The notes under the pieces are model-generated. The model made no database searches and was not told the DNA's origin. It was given only the letters and a program-made list of their open reading frames with translations. A stretch of DNA of 64,000 nt. Source: Heterodera schachtii (Eukaryota > Nematoda > Chromadorea > Rhabditida > Heteroderidae). The DNA lies in the NCBI GenBank assembly GCA_023374025.1, contig SIJG01000029.1, positions 62,001 through 126,000 of the forward strand. Reading direction: 5' to 3'. The position numbers and the translations under genes are program-made. Positions 35,744 through 44,520 of the stretch are shown piece by piece; positions within the stretch are counted from its first letter, which is position 1, and each line of letters starts with the position of its first letter.

Positions 35744-36272
35744 CAGGGCTGTCAAAAATATGCAAATGTATATTTTTTCCTGGCTTCCATGCTCAAAATA
35801 GTAGGAAAACACTTTCTTTTTTGTGTTTGCGTATAAAAACCGGGACTTTTATTTGCATATTTTGGGTTTTTATGAACATTTTGTATTTTTTTTTTTCATA
35901 TTTCATGCATATTTTGCCATTTTTGTACATATTTTCAATTTTTTTTTGCATATTTTGCCATTTTCGTCAAGTATTTTTCGATTTGAATATTCCTTAGGAA
36001 AAAAAAAATTTGACTATGCCTAAAATTAAATCCAAATCGGAATGGATGCGCGAGTGGGTCAACAGTGAGCTCCCTGCCGAAAATCTTATGAAATTTATAA
36101 TTTGAAATTGCAAAAATAACCGATAACATTTATGAGGAATAAAATTTTTTAATTAATTTGCACCCCCCTAATTTTCAAGTTTTTTTGTGCATATTTGGTG
36201 CATACTTCACGACTTTATTTGCATATTTATGCGCATATTTTGGTCATTTTTCGTGATATTTTTACAGCCCTG
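35744..36272. mobile_element. hAT-like element, word GCATATTTT
   Basis: The termini are CAGGGCTGTCAAAAATATG and TTTTTACAGCCCTG. The flanks GTAATTAG and GTAATTAA form an 8-bp duplication with one mismatch. Both ends are filled with TGCATATTTTG words. Confidence 0.8.
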
Positions 36273-36507
36273 GTAATTAATGGGTTTTTCTGCTTGTCCT
36301 CTTGGCCCATGCTTATCGGTATCGCTTCCTTTATTAAACAAAATTTGTTTTTATTGAATGAGAGGCGTTCGGTGTTAAAGCTGATCATTCTTTATGGTCC
36401 ATGCAGAATAATTTTGTGCATATCTGCTCACTTTGTAATAATTAGTAAATATATGCTACATAATACAATTTTTTATAGAGTGCCGAACAAAAACTAATCA
36501 TTTAAAT

Positions 36508-36694
36508 TAGAGTTGAGCGGGACCGGGACCAAAACACGGACAACTGAGTACCGAGGTCCCGGTTTTGACAAATTTTGACCGGGACCGGGAAATTCCCGGT
36601 TTTTTCCCGGTTTTCCCAGCCAAAAATTCCCGGTTTTTCAACACGATTAGGTCCCGGTCCCGGTTCCCAAAATTCCCGGTCCCGCTCAACTCTA
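36508..36694. mobile_element. hAT-like element, word CCGGGACCGGG, in effector-like promoter
   Basis: The termini are TAGAGTTGAGCGGGACC and GGTCCCGCTCAACTCTA. A perfect 8-bp duplication ATTTAAAT flanks it. It is inserted about 45 bp upstream of the TATA-like box of the second ubiquitin-like gene, splitting a promoter-proximal motif (AATCATTTAAAT / ATGCTACAAAATAC). Confidence 0.92.
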
Positions 36695-36755
36695 ATTTAA
36701 ATGCTACAAAATACAAACTTTGAATAAAATTCTGCCCCATAAAAGGGGTCCCTTG
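36695..36755 (+). promoter_or_regulatory. conserved core promoter with TATA-like box, second ubiquitin-like gene
   Basis: ATAAAAGG at 36739-36746 lies 96 bp before the ATG. It is preceded by TGCTACAAAATACAAACTTTG as in the first gene. The spacing to the start codon is the same in both genes. Confidence 0.55.
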
Positions 36756-36834
36756 ACCTCAGTCCCCACATTCATTCATTCATCCCCAATTTCCCCCTAC
36801 CCCATCCGTTCAAATTACCAACATATTTCCCTCA

Positions 36835-38220
36835 ATGAAGAAGCATTTTGGCTTTTCACTGTTCTCATTTGGCATTGCTGCTAGGCTAATGCCAATGCTT
36901 TTCATGCTGATGGTAATGCCTTCATCCACTGATGGCCATGAGGTGTTCGTGATGACAATGGATGAACAGCTTTTCGAAGAGCATGGCGATCTTTTAACCA
37001 TTGAGTTGAAAGAGGGAGCGAGCGCTATTGATGTGACAACTTTGAAGCAGAAAATCCAACAAAAGATTGGCATTCCGCCCGAAAGACAAACATTGAGAGG
37101 CAAAACCCCATATGCCATAGCATTGAAATCTGGTGATAAAATTAATTTTAATGGAATAGTTTTCTTGTCGTCGGACGAATTTGCAATTTCCGTGTGGTAT
37201 TACGGCAAATCCTCCGTTTGGGTGAAAGGAACAGACACTGTGGCAATTTTGAAGATGAAAATCCAAGGCATAATCCACTGTAAACCCAAAAGTCTGCGCA
37301 CATTAGACAGTGCCTTGGTGGAAAATGCCATGTCAAAAAAAAAACCAATCTTTTATAAATTAATTGAAAGTGCCGGGAATGTCCTTGAACGGATTGCATT
37401 TGAAACTGAAGAAGCGCAACAGGAACGGAGAAAAATCGAACAAATATTGCGTAAAATAAGTGGTCATAAGCTTGATGATGACGGTAAAACAATGACATAT
37501 TATGACTTTGACAACGGTGGCAAAGACGTTCACGTGTTATCTACGTCAGGATCTAGATCTGAATTTGAAATTTATGTTTGGTATGTTAGAAAACCGTACA
37601 CCATCGTGGTGAACACGAAAGACACTGTGGCAATAGTGAAGAATAAAATCCAAAAAATAATTTTTATGCCCCATCAAACCCAAACATTGACCCCGAGACG
37701 CAACCATGGCAAAGCGCTTGAGGAAAATGAAGCGATTGGCATTCCGCCCGGGCGCCAAACACTGAGACGCAACCATCCATATGCCAAAGCGCTTGATGAT
37801 GACAAAACAATGTATTATTATGGCATTGAAAAAGAAACAACCATTTTCCTGGGGTTGGATGAATTTAAAATTCAAGTGGATTTTGCCTGGGAGGAAGCAG
37901 ATAAAAAAGGTAACACGTACAATGTTTGGGTGAAAAGAACGGACACTGTGGCAATTTTGAGGAAGAAAATCAAGGCCGTCATGTCTTCTTATAATTATGA
38001 ATTCGCCAGTACCATATGCCCGGCTTTTCCTGGTTATACTGTCAAATTGGATGAGAATGTGCAAACGGTGGAACAATGTGACATCAAAGAAGGACACGCC
38101 TTTCAAGTGAGGGTAAAGCCGACCACATCTGCTGCTCAAGACAAAAGAACAGCCAAGAAAAAAGCAGCGTCAAAAAAGGATGGACTTTTGGTCCCGTTGT
38201 TAGGAGATGATGCTGATTAG
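36835..38220 (+). CDS. secreted protein with about four divergent ubiquitin-like domains and basic tail
   Basis: This is a single-exon gene of 461 residues. A signal peptide (MKKHFGFSLFSFG...MPSSTDG, about 34 residues) precedes the ubiquitin-like domains. Domain 1 (HEVFVMTMDEQ...IGIPPERQTLRGKTPYA) and domain 2 (FAISVWYYGKSSVWVKGTDT) come first, then a charged helix-like linker (residues about 160-220). Domain 3 (EIYVWYVRKPYTIVVN) contains an internal repeat of the PPxxQTL...YAKALDDDKTM part, and domain 4 is FKIQVDFAWEEADKKGNTYNVWVK. The C-terminus DKRTAKKKAASKKDG is basic and resembles a nuclear localisation signal or a ubiquitin-extension tail. The paralogues are 32137-33717 and the broken copy at 26000. 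It is probably secreted; a host-directed role is inference. Confidence 0.8.
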   Translation: MKKHFGFSLFSFGIAARLMPMLFMLMVMPSSTDGHEVFVMTMDEQLFEEHGDLLTIELKEGASAIDVTTLKQKIQQKIGIPPERQTLRGKTPYAIALKSGDKINFNGIVFLSSDEFAISVWYYGKSSVWVKGTDTVAILKMKIQGIIHCKPKSLRTLDSALVENAMSKKKPIFYKLIESAGNVLERIAFETEEAQQERRKIEQILRKISGHKLDDDGKTMTYYDFDNGGKDVHVLSTSGSRSEFEIYVWYVRKPYTIVVNTKDTVAIVKNKIQKIIFMPHQTQTLTPRRNHGKALEENEAIGIPPGRQTLRRNHPYAKALDDDKTMYYYGIEKETTIFLGLDEFKIQVDFAWEEADKKGNTYNVWVKRTDTVAILRKKIKAVMSSYNYEFASTICPAFPGYTVKLDENVQTVEQCDIKEGHAFQVRVKPTTSAAQDKRTAKKKAASKKDGLLVPLLGDDAD

Positions 38221-38540
38221 TCTTACCTTACAGAAGCAACTGGTACATAACAAACATTCTTTATAAAATTATGCGATAGTTCTAGTAAATTTTCTGACAG
38301 CTTACCGTATTTAGAACAAATTTTTTAATTTTAAACATGACAAAAGTCCGAAAAATGATTTATTATTTTTTGACCATAAATTTTAAATAGGAAAATTCTT
38401 CAAATTTTATAGTATAATGTTTTCATTCATCTTGAGCTTTCAAAATTATATAAAGAATGTTTGTGATTGGTTTTTCAGGGAAAAGTTAGGAATCGTTAGT
38501 GTTCCCAAACTGATCGACCTCATCTGTCGACAGAGTCCAC

Positions 38541-38832
38541 CAGCGATGGCATTCCGAGGCCCAAAATTTTTTTGAAATTTCTAAATCTATAATTCCGATC
38601 CGACCAGGGCTGCACGCAACTGGATTTGCAATTACGGAAATCCGTAATCCGTAATTACGGCGATTTTCTCAGTTACGGAAATCCGTAATCCGTAATTACG
38701 GAGGTCCAAAAACCCCGTAATTTCCCGTAATCCGTAACTCCAAAAACCCCGTAATTTCCGTAATCCGTAATTGCGTGCAGCCCTGGATCCGACCCCAAAA
38801 ATATTGGAAATCGGAATTGCATGCCATCCCTG
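38541..38832. mobile_element. ATTCCGA-word element interrupted by a second insertion
   Basis: The ends are CAGCGATGGCATTCCGA and TTGCATGCCATCCCTG. The flanks are GAGTCCAC and GTGTCCAC. This is the same insertion as 27675-27769, but here it carries the nested element 38605-38785. Confidence 0.75.
38605..38785. mobile_element. hAT-like element, word CCGTAATTACGG, nested
   Basis: The termini are CAGGGCTGCACGCAA and TTGCGTGCAGCCCTG. A perfect 8-bp duplication GATCCGAC flanks it. The interior is CCGTAATTACGGAAATCC words in both orientations. Confidence 0.9.
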
Positions 38833-40246
38833 GTGTCCACCCTTTTTGGCTATTTCTGTCTTTCTTTCCATGTGCGCCTCTTTTATCACGACATTATTGT
38901 CATTCTTTCCACATTTTTCAATTGGTTTTTTAATTACTTTTTTTCATTTTTCGGTTATTCTATTTGCATAAAAATCTTTTCTGTCTGTGCCGATGATACG
39001 TTAGCGGACCACTCACTGTTAACGGACTGTTTTTAAACCGGTCTCTACTACAAATCTGGCAGCAAAAAATAAAAATTTTGTAATTTTAAAAAATTAGTAT
39101 TAAATAAATCTCAGAATCGCTTAACCAAGTTCCTTTAAATTTTAAGGGTTTTTTACGTGTTTTAACTCGCTCTATTTTCGAAGAAAAATCCGTTACCATA
39201 GTGGTTAAGGATAATTAGGATTTGTATTATAAAAATATTTCATTTTATTTTTATTGCCATTTATTATTTTATTGATCGATTCAATTTACATATGTCCTGA
39301 TTTTTCAGATTCGTCCTTAATTGGACAATGGCATTTTGAAAGATTAACATTTCCGATTTTTAAGACCGTCCTGAATTGGAGAAAGGCAAGCTGAGGGATT
39401 AACATGTCCTGAAATTTTCATTGCCTTTTTCCAAGCTTTACAATTTTTCTTTTTGTAAAATTTGTGGAATTTTATAAAATATTAAAAGTAAAATAATTTT
39501 ACTATTTTCCTCCAGTAAATATTCGGTTTTCCCATAAAAAAAGGAACTTTTTTTGATGTTAAGGAAACGCTGATCAATCGGCGGGATTTAGAACGACGAT
39601 GAAGTGAACATCAAAAGAATGGTGATTCGACTGATGTGTGAGAATGAGCAAATTGGTCGGATAGGGGGGATTTGATCAGCAGAGTGATTGGAAAATAGGT
39701 TATCAGAATGAGCGGAGAGAGATGATCAGATCGGATAGAGGGGAGAAAATTGAAAGCCCTTTGAAATCGGTATAAGAAAAAAAAAATTAAAATTTCACAA
39801 AAATTTATCCAATTCGGCGAATTTGATGAGATGAGAGTACTTTTTTAGGGGGAGACATGAACACAGCAGAGAAAGAGCGGGAGAGAGACAAAGAAAAAGA
39901 AAGAGAGAGAGAGAGAAAGTGGGAGAGGGTGGAGCTGCGAGAGAGAAATAAAAAGAAAAAGAGAGAGAGGAAGAGAGAGAGAGTGGGTGGGAGCTGCGAG
40001 AGAGAAATAAAAAGAAAAAGAGAGAGAGGAAGAGAGAGAGAGTGGGTGGGAGCTGCGAGAGAGCAGAGAAATAAAAGGAAAGAGAGAGAGAGAGAGAGAA
40101 GAAGAGAGAGTGAGAGAAAGTGGGAGGGAGAGAGAGAGAGAGGGTGAAAGGGATGGAGGGGAAGGTTTGGGCGAAATTTGATTACCATTATGGGATTTGG
40201 CCAAAGTCACGTCCCGCTTTATTCTAACCCTGGGGGGGCTTTCAAG

Positions 40247-40845
40247 TATGGTTAACCCCGACCCCTCGGGGGGCAAAATGTCGGGGGCCGGGGACCACGG
40301 GGGGCGACATGTCGGGGGTCGGGTCGGGGGGAGCTCAACTCTCAGGGGTCGGGGACCCCGGTCGGGGGATGACCAAAATTTTATTTTAACGAAAAAATCA
40401 ATTTTATTTTTAAATGCTCGTAAATCTTGATTTTTTCACTTTAATAATAAAAGTGCGTCCAATTTGGCATTTTATAACAGATTTTGCCCAAAAAATAAAC
40501 AATATTTGCGATTTTTGCACATTTTTTAGTAAAAAATTTGGAGGTTGGGGGGCCGGCGGTGCTGATAGGCGCCGCCGAAAAGTTTTTCGGAATTTCTAAT
40601 TAATTTTATTAAGAAAATTTGCTCAAAATTTCAAAAATTTTCAATATTTTCCCCTTGGTGGATGAATTAACTTTTAATTTTTTTTTTACAACGCTCGGGG
40701 TCCCCGGCCCCCCGACTATGTGTCGGGGGGCCGGGGGCAAAATGTCGGGGCCGGGGACCGTCGGGGGGCGACATGTCGGGGGCCGGGGACCGTCGGGGGG
40801 CGACATGTCGGGGGCCGGGGGGCTCGGGGTCGGGGCTTAACCCTA
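40247..40845. mobile_element. hAT-like element, words CGACATGTCGGGGGCCGGGG
   Basis: The termini are TATGGTTAACCCCGACCCC and GGGGTCGGGGCTTAACCCTA. A perfect 8-bp duplication CTTTCAAG lies at 40239-40246 and 40846-40853. The mirrored arm near 41705-41720 shows the pre-insertion sequence without it. One GC stem-loop is at about 40552-40577. Confidence 0.9.
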
Positions 40846-40904
40846 CTTTCAAGTGCCATTGCCAAATTTGCTTTGAGAATGCTTGGCTAAAGAATTGTAC
40901 AGAG

Positions 40905-41040
40905 ATTTTGTTCTCCCCCGCAGGGGAGACGCGCCGCCGTTCCCGTAAGCAAGTGCAATAACGGGCCAACGCTCGGCCGAGCGGGGGCAAGCTCCCTGCA
41001 ACAACCTATTTCCAAAAATTGGTTAATCTTTTTTGACCCC
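40905..41040 (-). pseudogene. truncated U2 snRNA copy (3' half), inverted
   Basis: Read on the minus strand from about 41040, it matches the U2 gene at 41445 from the stem IIb GGGGTC through the Sm site (CCAATTTTTGG) and the 3' stem-loops (GGGAGCTTGCCCCC, CTCCCCTGCGGGGGAG). The 5' half with the branch-point recognition region is missing. A CGCTCGGCCGAGCG palindrome replaces part of stem III. Confidence 0.8.
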
Positions 41041-41444
41041 GATTTTAGAACACCAAAAATGGTTCATTCCACGCTTCTTCCATCAATTGTCTTTTCCATT
41101 TTGTGCAGCACCGTTTTAATTTTACGGAATTTGAACTTTGCATGCAATTTAAAAAAAGTGATTAGTGAAGGTCAGTCACCATGAAAATTTTGGAGATTTT
41201 TTCTCTGTCTCCATATTTCTCTCACTGTGGGAAAAGAATGAATGATTCTCTTCATTTTCTGCGCTTATCCATACACTCTTTCGCCCTTTCTATTTATCTC
41301 ATGTTTCTTTTCCTCTCCCCTCACACACACTATTTCCCCTCTTTGCATCAATATCTCTGCTCCCCCCAGTGGACCAATATATTCATCCCATACATTTTTA
41401 TTTTTAATTTTTTCCATTTTACAATCTATTTTTGCTGTCCATTT

Positions 41445-41649
41445 ATCGCTTCTCGGCCTTTTGGCTAAGATCAAAGTGTAGTTACAGTTCTTTACGGCTT
41501 AATCTCCGTAACGACCCCCACCGGGGTCAAAAGAGATTAATCAATTTTTGGAAATAGGTCGTTGCAGGGAGCTTGCTCCTTCACGGCTGTGCGTTGGCCC
41601 GTTATTGCACTTGCTTACGGGAACGGCGCATCTCCCCTGCGGGGGAGAA
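41445..41649 (+). ncRNA. U2: U2 spliceosomal snRNA
   Basis: It starts ATCGCTTCTCGGCCTTTTGG and continues CTAAGATCAAAGTGTAG, the invariant U2 5' end and stem I. Stem IIa (TACGG-CTTAATCT-CCGTA), stem IIb (GACCCC/GGGGTC), an Sm-binding site (CAATTTTTGGA), stem III (AGGGAGCTTGCTCCT) and the terminal stem (TCTCCCCTGCGGGGGAGA) all follow in order. U2 pairs with the intron branch point in the spliceosome. The odd point is the branch-recognition segment, which reads GTAGTTACAGTT where nearly all eukaryotes have GTAGTATCTGTT. It could be a variant or a decaying copy. The 3' end is set by the last stem. Confidence 0.88.
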
Positions 41650-43023
41650 CAAAATCATTTTGTTCTAGGACAAAGCCATCGTCAAAGCGAATTTGGCAAT
41701 GGCACATGAAGGCCCCCCAGGGGTTATAGAAAATAGAACGGGACGTGACTTTGGCCAAACAAATCCCATAATCAAATTTCACCCAAACCTTCCCCTCCAT
41801 CCCTTTCACCCTCTCTCTCTCTCTCTCTTCCTCTCTCTCTTTCTTTTTATTTATCTCTCTCTCTCTCCCCCTCTCTCTCTCTCTCCCAGCTCCCACCCTC
41901 TCCCAGTTTCTCTCTCTCTCTCTTTCTTTTTATTTCTCTCTCTCTCTCTCCCAGCTCTCTCTCTTTCTCTCTCTCTTCTCTCTTTCTTTCTTTCTCTCTC
42001 TCTCTCTCTCCCAGCTGCCACCCTCTCTCGTTCCCTTTCTCTTTCTCTCTCTTTCTTTCTTTTTCTATCTCTCTCTCTCCCAGCTCCCACCCTCTCCCAC
42101 TTTCTCTCTCTCTCTATCTCTCTCTCTCTTCCTTCTTTTTCATCTTTCTTCTCCTTCTCTGTTTCTCTCTCCCTCCCAGCTCCCACCCACTCTCTCTCTC
42201 TTCCTCTCTCTCTCTTTCTTTTTATTTCTCTCTCCTCTCTCTTTCTCTGCTGTGTTCATGTCTCCTCCTAAAAAAGTACTCTCATCTCCTTATATATCAT
42301 CTGCGTATGTTTATGTATGTGCTGCCCTTTTTGCATTTGCTTCCTCTTCCTCAAAGTTTAGTCTCTCCCAACAATTCTTTTATCCAATCGTTATCCCCCA
42401 TAACGCATATCCATCGTTTTTTTTATGTAAAATTGTCATCTTTCTTTACCAATTTGGTGTGTTTAGTAAATTGACTCTAAAAATGTGCTAAAAGGAACAA
42501 ATGAAATAAAATTAAAAACGCAATCTTTTGGTGGCGGGGTGTAAAAAAATTTCAAAAATCTCTGTAGATTTTTTCATGTCTACTCGATTCGAGGCTCTTG
42601 AGCAGGGCTGGGACGGATTAAAAAAAAAGATTAACAAATTAGCTGAATTTATTTTTTTAATTTTTTCCTGTAAAAAATCAAGTTTTTTTTCTCAGAAATA
42701 CATTCCCTAAATTTTGGTTTTTTTTTCTTGACAAAAAGTTTTGGTTTTAAAAATAGTCCTATTCCCGAAAAACTTTTCGAAATGTTTAAATTAATTTTGT
42801 TTCCAATTGAAATATCACCAAAAATAAAGTTGTAGTTTTTGGTATTAAAAAATTATATATATATTTTTTTGCCTATTTTTGTTCCTATTTAATGCCTATT
42901 TACGGGTTTTTATGCCTAAAAATGCCACTCCTATTATAATCAGCATATTTTTAATCCATAAAAAAATAGAAAAAAACTAATTTGTGTTAATTTATTTTCC
43001 GCCGCTACACAAATTCACCAAAA

Positions 43024-44390
43024 ATGAGAACTGTGCAAACCGCACGCAAAAGCACCGGGGGAATGCCGCCAAGAAAGCAAACTGCGCGCAAGTCAGCAGG
43101 AGGGGCAGGGCAGCGACTGCAAACTGCACGCATGCCAGCAGCAGGAGGAGGAGAACAGATTCTGGGCACTGCGCGCAGGTCAGCAGGAGGGGCTGCACCG
43201 CGATTGCAAACTGCGCGCAGGTCAGCCGGAGGGTCAGGACAGCGACCGCAAACTGCGCGCAGGTCAACAGGAGGTGCAGCACCGCGACCGCAAACGGCGC
43301 GCAGGTCAGCCGGAGGGTCAGGACAGCGACTGCAAACTGCACGCAGAGCAGCAGCAGGACCCTCCCTACGGAATGGTAGCTGAATTTTTCGGGGTCTATC
43401 ATTGAAGGGGTTCTGTGTTTATGAGCCCTCCAAACTTAAAAGTTTTATTTTTATTAATTTCCATTATTGAAACTCATTAATAAATTTAAAAACTCAATTT
43501 GATATTTAAAAAATAAAAATTAATATTTTAAATTAAATTAAAATTCATTCTTATTATTTTAATTAATTCTAAGGTCCATCTGATCACGAATCTGACACCT
43601 TCTTGACCAATTCATAGTCCTAACCTGTACTCAAAAAATTTTTTTCAATTTCCATTATTGAAAGTAGGGTTGGTCGGGACCGGGAATTTTGGCAAAAACC
43701 GGGACCGGGAATTTTCGGGTTGAAAAACCGGGAAAAAACCCGGGAATTTCCCGGTCCCGGTCAAAATTTGTCAAAACCGGGACTGGGTACTCAGTTGTAC
43801 CCGTTTTTTTCAGTACCAGTCCCGGTCCCGACCAACTCTAATTGAAAGTCATTAATAAATTTACAAACACATTTGATTATTTAAAAAAATAAATTTAATA
43901 TTTTAAATTATTTTAATTAGTTAATTAATTCATTCAATTACTTTCAAGAGTCCTAAATTTTTTATTTCTTCATTAACTGTGATCAGAGAGCATTTTCATG
44001 AGTGACATTATTTTACAAAAAATTTTGCAAACCAAAAGGGTCCCTCCCCCTTTGGCTTTTAAAATGCAAAATGGGCAATTTATTAATAATGACAATTTAT
44101 AAAATTAATTTATGAAACATTAATGTTATTTTACCTTAGTTTTAGCATAAAATTGTATTTGTTTTTATTATTTATTTTTATTCATTAAAAAACACAAAAT
44201 TTTGCATTATTTTTTGAATTAAAATGTTTTTTATTAATCCAAAAAAAAATTCTTTTTTTAAATCATTTCCCTGATTCAAGATGTGGCTGCTGATGATGCT
44301 GAAGATGATGAATCGGTTTCAGAAATGGAGGAGGATTCGTCAGAGGACAATGAGCCGCCCCAACTTGTTCAAGAAGTTCACCAGGGCTGA
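43024..44390 (+). CDS. histone H3 tail-repeat protein with acidic C-terminus (two exons)
   Basis: Exon 1, 43024-43375, starts MRTVQTARKSTGGMPPRKQ, which matches the histone H3 N-terminus with V for K4 and M for K14 and with K9, S10 and K18 kept. Eight tandem units of 14-15 residues follow, each beginning QTAR (once GTAR): QTARKSTGG, QTARKSAGG, QTARMPAAGG, then five with TARR. A GTAGCT donor at 43376 joins in phase to 44281-44390 (acceptor TTCAAG), an acidic tail VAADDAEDDESVSEMEEDSS... ending at TGA. AATAAA follows at 44515-44520. The joined protein is about 153 residues. If unspliced, exon 1 ends at TGA 43381-43383 (119 residues). There is no histone fold and no signal peptide. Function unknown; a chromatin-reader or modifier decoy is a hypothesis. 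The splice join is inferred from phase only. Confidence 0.6.
43665..43840. mobile_element. hAT-like element, word CCGGGACCGGG
   Basis: The termini are TAGGGTTGGTCGGGACC and GGTCCCGACCAACTCTA. A perfect 8-bp duplication ATTGAAAG flanks it. It lies in the proposed intron of the H3 tail-repeat gene. Confidence 0.92.
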
Positions 44391-44520
44391 CGGCATTTCG
44401 GAGATGGCACAGCAGCAACAGCAATGATCTGATCTGATTGATCGATGTCGCGTATTTCCTCGGCACACAAAATATTTGATTGTTTTTTTTAATTAAGTAA
44501 ATCTGATCCAAGACAATAAA

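Larger units (their letters stand above)
38221..39821. other. gene-free 3' flank, duplicated with 27352-28000
   Basis: 38221-39040 matches the sequence after the broken gene, including AATTTTTTAATTTTAAACATGAC and GCCGATGATACGTTAGCGGACC. It differs by the nested element at 38605. From 39290 there are decayed GTCCTGATTT words like those at 59216. 39540-39780 is unique sequence with repeated GATCAG. No exon found. Confidence 0.6.
39822..42290. repeat. large inverted duplication around the U2 snRNA gene
   Basis: The left arm (39822 to about 41045) and right arm (about 41536-42290) are reverse complements. The outer ends are GAGAGTACTTTTTTAGG / CTAAAAAAGTACTCTC. Next come GA-rich (left, 39857-40150) and CT-rich (right, 41810-42255) tracts, then TTTGGCCAAAGTCACGTCCCG / CGGGACGTGACTTTGGCCAA, then the U2 3' half. 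The left arm is lengthened by the 599-bp insertion at 40247. Long Glu/Arg- or Ser/Leu-rich frames inside the arms are simple-repeat translations. Confidence 0.85.

Noticed and set aside
39857..40150. Long Arg/Glu-rich open frame
   Set aside because: It is a translation of a GAGAGA tract and the inverted arm gives Ser/Leu-rich frames; no splice or start context supports a gene.
41693..42271. 192-codon Ser/Leu-rich open frame over the CT tract
   Set aside because: Same simple repeat on the other arm, overlapping the 3' flank of the U2 gene.
42992..43402. Hydrophobic 136-codon frame antisense to the H3-tail repeat
   Set aside because: It is the shadow of a 42-base repeat unit; the sense frame has the recognisable H3 motif and a histone-like start.
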